Positions 59,866 through 64,000 of a stretch of DNA of 64,000 nucleotides are shown here, piece by piece. The notes below the pieces were generated by a model. That model searched no databases. It had not been told where the DNA came from and saw only the letters and a program-made list of their open reading frames with translations. Origin of the DNA: an uncultured Ruminococcus sp. (GTDB lineage: Bacteria; Bacillota; Clostridia; Oscillospirales; Ruminococcaceae); NCBI RefSeq assembly GCF_934476685.1, contig NZ_CAKSNX010000006.1:1-64000 (forward strand). The letters are read 5' to 3'. The stretch's first letter is position 1, and every line of letters begins with the position of its first letter. Both the position numbers and the translations under genes were made by a program.

Positions 59866-60795
59866 TTATTCGTATGGTATATATTTCACTTCACATTCAA
59901 GCATAAAGCCGGTCTGTTCCTTGACCGTATCCTGAATATGTCTGATAAGTGCAAGGATATCCTCACAGGTCGCACCGCCCTTGTTGATAACAAAGCCGCA
60001 GTGCTTTTCCGAGACCTGCGCTCCGCCTATGGCAAAGCCTTTCAGACCGCAGTCCTGTATAAGCTTTCCTGCGAACTGTCCCTCAGGGCGCTTGAATGTA
60101 GAGCCTGCGCTTGGGTATTCAAGAGGCTGCTTGCTCCTTCTTCTGCCCATAAGCTCCACCATTTTATCCTGTATGTCGTCATAATTAGCGGGCGTCAGCA
60201 CAAATTCTCCGCTTGTGATGACCTCGTCCGAGTCGGTAAATCTGCTTTTTCTGTATGACATATCAAGTCTGTCCGCACCTATGACTTTGAGCGCACCGCT
60301 GCTGTCCGTTACTGTGCAGGATTTCAGAACGTCTTTTATCTCGCCGTCATATGCCCCCGCATTCATATATATCGCTCCGCCTACCGTTCCCGGTATGCCG
60401 TAAGCAAATTCAAGTCCCGACAGGGAATGTTCAAGGGCAAATCTGCAAAGCTTTATAAGGCTGCAGCCTGCCTGAGCGCAGATAGTAGTGCTGTCTTTCA
60501 TATAGATATCGTCTATGGAGCTGCCCATAAGCAGCACAACACCCTTAAAGCCCTTATCGTCGAACAGCACGTTTGAGCCTTTGCCCAGCACGAATGTGCG
60601 CACGCCCAGCCTTGAAGCCTCCGCTGTAAGTCTGGCAAGATTTTCGTCGGAGCTTACGTCCACAAGGGCGGTACATTCTCCGCCGACCTTGAAAGTTGTG
60701 TGAGCGGAGAGCGGCTCGTTATACACCACTCTGCACTCAAGCTCCCTCGCCAGATTGAGCAGATTTTCTGTGTTTTCCTTATTCTCTGTATACAT
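59866..60795 (-). CDS. murB: UDP-N-acetylenolpyruvoylglucosamine reductase
   Basis: 309 residues, FAD-dependent second step of UDP-MurNAc synthesis. Motifs: HTTFKVGG, VLGKGSNVLFDDKGF, GIPGTVGGAIYMNAGAYG-like region (YGIPGTVGGAIYMNAGAY) and YPSAGSTFKRP with the catalytic Ser. The ATG lacks a close Shine-Dalgarno (AAAGGAG lies about 30 nt upstream). Confidence 0.96.
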   Translation of the reverse strand: MYTENKENTENLLNLARELECRVVYNEPLSAHTTFKVGGECTALVDVSSDENLARLTAEASRLGVRTFVLGKGSNVLFDDKGFKGVVLLMGSSIDDIYMKDSTTICAQAGCSLIKLCRFALEHSLSGLEFAYGIPGTVGGAIYMNAGAYDGEIKDVLKSCTVTDSSGALKVIGADRLDMSYRKSRFTDSDEVITSGEFVLTPANYDDIQDKMVELMGRRRSKQPLEYPSAGSTFKRPEGQFAGKLIQDCGLKGFAIGGAQVSEKHCGFVINKGGATCEDILALIRHIQDTVKEQTGFMLECEVKYIPYE

Positions 60796-60846
60796 ATTTT
60801 ATATAAAAACTCTGAGTAAGAGTATCTCCTTTCGGTATATTATGCG

Positions 60847-61572
60847 CTATATCTCCAACGCCGGTCTTTTCTTCTTCAGATATTCCTTTATTCTTTCTTC
60901 GCTTGCGTTCACGATAAGCTCCTGCGGAAATTCAAGATCCTTTACCATCTGTTCAGCGATAGGTGTCTGACCGATAAGCTGACAGAAATGGCTGTCCGAG
61001 TCTATGACTACGGGTATCTCATACTTTTTGCAAAGTTTAAGCACCTCGACAGAATTTTCCCTTGAACCCTTTTTGTTCATTATAGAGCTTTCGTTTATCT
61101 CCACAAGCTTGCCGTACTCTTTAAAAACTTTAAGCGTTTTTTCAAAATCGAAAGGAAATCTCGCCGTTGTGCAGTGACCTATAACGTCAACATATGGATT
61201 TTCCGCTATCTTCATATAAAGCTGAGTATGCTTTTCGGCAGTTGACGGCATAAGACAGCCCTCATAGCCATGCATTGATGCCACTACCCATTCAAGATTT
61301 TTAAGCGTCCTGTCAGGCAGGTCAAGGCTGCCGTCCTCCAGTATATCCGCCTCTGCGCCTTTAAGCACAGTAACTCCCTCAATAGTCCTCGGCAGACATC
61401 TGAGGTTTTCAAAGTGCCATATATGAGGTGAATCGGGCATACACGGCGCATGGTCGGTCATTGCTATTACTTTAAGACCGTACTTTGCCGCCCATATGCA
61501 GTTTTCCATTATTGTGGAGTAGGCATGAGTTGAAGCGATAGTATGTGTATGCATATCTCCCTGCAAAAACAT
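60847..61572 (-). CDS. PHP-family phosphoesterase (YcdX-like)
   Basis: 241 residues. Metal motifs MHTHTIASTHAYS, MTDHAPC, KGAEADI, HGYEG, GHCTTAR and DSDSHF line up with trinuclear PHP phosphatases. Substrate unknown. Lies between hprK and murB, a common Clostridia order. Confidence 0.92.
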   Translation of the reverse strand: MFLQGDMHTHTIASTHAYSTIMENCIWAAKYGLKVIAMTDHAPCMPDSPHIWHFENLRCLPRTIEGVTVLKGAEADILEDGSLDLPDRTLKNLEWVVASMHGYEGCLMPSTAEKHTQLYMKIAENPYVDVIGHCTTARFPFDFEKTLKVFKEYGKLVEINESSIMNKKGSRENSVEVLKLCKKYEIPVVIDSDSHFCQLIGQTPIAEQMVKDLEFPQELIVNASEERIKEYLKKKRPALEI

Positions 61573-61613
61573 GATTTATGACCATTCCTTTCCGACTATA
61601 AAAATCAATCACA

Positions 61614-62573
61614 TCAGAACGTATCCCAGTTCTTTACGGACTCCTTCTGATCCAGTTCAAGACCGAGATTATGAAGAAGCTCTGCGGCAGCGTTGTATCC
61701 CATCTTCTTATGACGGTTGTTCATAGCCGCAACTTCCAGTATGACCGCAAGATTTCTGCCCGGCTTTATCGGGATAGTAAGGCTAGGTATCTTTACGCCG
61801 AGGATAGTTGTATACTCGTTGTCAACGCCCATACGGTCGTATATCTTTGTGCTGTCCCAAGGCTCAAGCTCAACTATAAGGTCGATCTTCTCGCTGACCT
61901 TTACGGCACCCATACCGAACAGACGTCTTGTATTGATGATACCGATACCTCTAAGTTCAAGGAAGTGACGGATATTATCAGGCGACTGACCAACAAGTGT
62001 TCTGTTTGAAGTCTTGCGTATCTCAACAGCGTCGTCGGCAACAAGTCTGTGACCTCTCTTTACAAGCTCGATAGCAGTTTCACTCTTACCTACGCCGCTC
62101 TCGCCCACGATAAGTATGCCTTCGCCGTAGACTTCTATAAGCACTCCATGTCTTGTTATTCTCGGAGCAAGCTCAACGTTCAGATAACCGATAAGTGCGG
62201 CGATGAACGCAGTAGTGCTGTCCTGAGTTCTGACAACAGGGACGTTATATTTTTTCGCAATATCCAGCATTTCGGGATAAAGTTCATGACCTCTTGCGAC
62301 CACGAACATAGGTATCTTTGTTGCAAAAAGTGCGTCTATCCTGCTGAATCTCGTCTTTTCATCGAGGGTAGCAAGATAAGCGAACTCCATATTTCCGCAT
62401 ATCTGTATACGCTCGGCATTGAAATACTCATAAAATCCCATAAGCTGAAGACCGGGTCTGTTGCAGTCGTTGTCGGTCACGATAAGCTCGTCAAGATTTT
62501 CCGGGGAATACAGTACCTCAAGATTAAGCTGATTGATTATTTCGGTGATCTTTACGCTGAAAATCTCTGCCAT
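61614..62573 (-). CDS. hprK: HPr kinase/phosphorylase
   Basis: 319 residues. P-loop GESGVGKS at 157-164, catalytic RGHRLVADDAVEI, signature LELRGIGIINTRRLFG. Phosphorylates HPr at Ser46, the sensor step of carbon catabolite repression. AAAGGA nine bases upstream of the ATG; two small GUAA-loop hairpins precede it. Confidence 0.97.
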   Translation of the reverse strand: MAEIFSVKITEIINQLNLEVLYSPENLDELIVTDNDCNRPGLQLMGFYEYFNAERIQICGNMEFAYLATLDEKTRFSRIDALFATKIPMFVVARGHELYPEMLDIAKKYNVPVVRTQDSTTAFIAALIGYLNVELAPRITRHGVLIEVYGEGILIVGESGVGKSETAIELVKRGHRLVADDAVEIRKTSNRTLVGQSPDNIRHFLELRGIGIINTRRLFGMGAVKVSEKIDLIVELEPWDSTKIYDRMGVDNEYTTILGVKIPSLTIPIKPGRNLAVILEVAAMNNRHKKMGYNAAAELLHNLGLELDQKESVKNWDTF

Positions 62574-62593
62574 TATCAGTCATTCCTTTCATA

Positions 62594-62648
62594 GCCTTAC
62601 GGCAATTTTTATACTTTCAAAATATTCAGCCTTGCCTTACGGCAATTT
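62594..62648 (-). repeat. Two GUAA-tetraloop direct repeats before hprK
   Basis: GCCTTACGGCAATTT occurs at 62594-62608 and 62634-62648. On the minus strand each forms a GCC-GTAA-GGC hairpin, the upstream one extended to TTGCC/GGCAA. The proximal copy ends a few bases before the hprK ribosome site. Confidence 0.6.
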
Positions 62649-62650
62649 GC

Positions 62651-63922
62651 TCAAAGGCTGATAAGTCCTCTTTTATACATCTCCTGCGCCGCAGTCATTA
62701 CGCCCGCTTTGCCTGTCGGATATGTTATTCCGCCCTGAAGCCATGCTGCAAAAGGCGGTCTGATAGGTGCGTCTGCTGAAAGCTCTATGGACGCTCCCAT
62801 TGTGAATGCTCCTGCCGCCATGATGACCTTGCTGTCATATCCTGGCATATCCCATGCCTCTGGTGTAACATAGCTGTCAACAGGCGAACCTTTCTGTATG
62901 CCCTGACAGAAAGCCACAAGGTTCTCCTCATTCTCCAGCAGGATAGATGCGATTATATCCGTTCTCGTTTCTCCGCTTTCTGGGAGAGTTTTAAATCCGA
63001 GCTTTTCAAAGAAACGGCAGGCAAAAACAGATGTTTTGAGTGCTGCGGAAACCACCTGCGGTGCAAGGAAAAATCCCAGCAGCATTTCTCTGCTCTGGTT
63101 GAGCGTACAGCCTATCTCCTTGCCCATTCCGACGCAGGTCAGTCTGTCTGCACATTTTTCAACAAGATCTGCTCTTCCGCAGATATATCCGCCTGTGGAA
63201 GCGATAGCTCCGCCAGGGTTTTTGATGAGCGAGCCTATGATAAGGTCTGCGCCTACCGAAAGCGGCTCCTGCTTTTCAACAAATTCGCCGTAGCAGTTAT
63301 CGACCATTACGATTATATCAGGGTTCGCAGCCTTTGCAGTCTTTGCTATCTTGCCGATTATCTCAACGGTCAGCGAAGGTCTGAGGGAATATCCTCTTGA
63401 ACGCTGTATATATGCTATCTTTGCGGTCTTTGAAAGCTCCGCTATCTTGTCATAGTCGGGGTACATATCGTCCACCAGATCAGCCTGAACATATTTAACA
63501 CCGAAATCAGCAAGAGAACCGTTGCCCTTTTCACCTCTGATACCGATTATCTCTTCAAGGGTATCATACGGCTTGCCTGTGCAGGCGAGCATAACATCTC
63601 CGCTTCTCAGCACTCCGAAAAGTGCAGTGGAAAGAGCGTGTGTTCCGTTTACGAATGTGTGTCTTACAAGTGCGTCCTCGCCGCCGAAAGCCTGAGCAAA
63701 AACCTTGTCTGCCGCCTCTCTGCCTATATCGCCGTAGCCGTAGCCTGTTGTGCCTTTAAGGCAGCCCTCGCTCACACGGTTGTCGATAAATGCTTTAAGC
63801 ACCTTCTGTCCGTTGTAGTCGGCATTTTCATCTATGACCGAGAACATCGGCACACATTCCTTTTCAGCCTCCGCCGCAAGTGCAAGAAGCTTTTCATCTA
63901 TATCAAAAAAACAATCAGCCAT
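62651..63922 (-). CDS. Methionine gamma-lyase-like PLP protein (aluminium-resistance family)
   Basis: 423 residues, fold type I PLP enzyme. Motifs GTTGYGYGDIGREAADKVFA, RHTFVNGTHALSTALFG and the PLP lysine in GSLIKNPGGAIASTGG. Members are annotated as methionine gamma-lyase family or YnbB. Activity not established. Its ATG overlaps the end of the cut upstream gene (ATGGCTGA). Confidence 0.9.
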   Translation of the reverse strand: MADCFFDIDEKLLALAAEAEKECVPMFSVIDENADYNGQKVLKAFIDNRVSEGCLKGTTGYGYGDIGREAADKVFAQAFGGEDALVRHTFVNGTHALSTALFGVLRSGDVMLACTGKPYDTLEEIIGIRGEKGNGSLADFGVKYVQADLVDDMYPDYDKIAELSKTAKIAYIQRSRGYSLRPSLTVEIIGKIAKTAKAANPDIIVMVDNCYGEFVEKQEPLSVGADLIIGSLIKNPGGAIASTGGYICGRADLVEKCADRLTCVGMGKEIGCTLNQSREMLLGFFLAPQVVSAALKTSVFACRFFEKLGFKTLPESGETRTDIIASILLENEENLVAFCQGIQKGSPVDSYVTPEAWDMPGYDSKVIMAAGAFTMGASIELSADAPIRPPFAAWLQGGITYPTGKAGVMTAAQEMYKRGLISL

Positions 63923-64000
63923 TGGTATCTTTCCTCTCTAATACAAGATCAACTGCACGTTCCTTAAATCCTATCTCCTCATAGTAGCTTACTCTGTGAG
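63915..64000 (-). CDS. C-terminal end of a cut gene, possibly GNAT acetyltransferase
   Basis: 27 codons of an open frame run in from the right edge and end in TGA at 63915. The residues SYYEEIGFKERAVDLVLE resemble the last strand of GNAT acetyltransferases (..fYeklGFke..). Only this fragment is visible; assignment is tentative. Overlaps the start of the PLP lyase gene. Confidence 0.4.
   Translation of the reverse strand, partial: HRVSYYEEIGFKERAVDLVLERKDTNG

Overview
The window looks like a chromosomal segment of a Gram-positive gut or rumen Clostridia bacterium, most likely a Ruminococcus-like member of the Oscillospiraceae. Reasons: an hprK-PHP-murB-rapZ-whiA-dnaE gene order, a sortase-type NPSTG surface protein, a stand-alone PduL phosphotransacylase, a C-to-N ordered GH3 beta-glucosidase, sodium-pump decarboxylase subunits, strong TTGACA/TATAAT promoters and AGGAGG ribosome sites. 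Species cannot be fixed from sequence alone.

Layout. 1-10.3 kb: a type I-C CRISPR-Cas locus read on the minus strand (cas3-cas5c-cas8c-cas7-cas4-cas1-cas2, then leader, then an array of 32 complete identical repeats plus one cut repeat; it runs off the left edge). 10.6-12.1 kb: an FkbM-type methyltransferase and a small PH-like protein. 12.2-24.2 kb: an unusual stretch in which ordinary genes (tRNA-Arg, NlpC/P60 hydrolase, GH3 glucosidase, DUF1275 protein, metA, pduL, a membrane protein) are separated by four copies (A-D) of a non-coding, 0.7-1.1 kb mosaic element. The element has long terminal inverted repeats, internal palindromes and a conserved terminator block, and its ends abut the -35 boxes of neighbouring genes. 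24.3-33.6 kb: glyA, then a nine-gene polyamine operon on the minus strand (speD, speA, speE, speB, DUF1963, carboxynorspermidine dehydrogenase, an Sm-like small protein, a barstar-like protein, carboxynorspermidine decarboxylase). It encodes two different spermidine routes side by side and is preceded by a short overlapping upstream ORF. 33.8-43.3 kb: a Ser/Asp-repeat surface protein, an ABC-F ATPase, a MecA-like protein, rpe, a YfbR-type nucleotidase, oadB/oadG, an MscS channel and two small helical proteins. 43.3-64 kb: housekeeping genes on the minus strand (comF, recD2, pnp, rpsO, folD, lgt, two M16 proteases, a hidden 54-residue gene, dnaE, whiA, rapZ, murB, PHP phosphatase, hprK, a PLP lyase, and a cut gene at the right edge).

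How it fits together. The Cas genes look complete for acquisition (Cas4/1/2), crRNA processing (Cas5c), surveillance (Cas5c/8c/7) and degradation (Cas3). Two spacers of the array are versions of one coding protospacer differing only at synonymous sites, which points to repeated encounters with related phages. The polyamine operon could run arginine to agmatine to putrescine to spermidine by the SpeD/SpeE aminopropyl route or by the carboxyspermidine route. The most novel material is the 12-24 kb non-coding element family, followed by several RNA-level control candidates (speD uORF, the terminator/Shine-Dalgarno hairpin before the MecA-like gene, the pnp and rpsO leaders). All functional calls are by reading the sequence; no database search was run.
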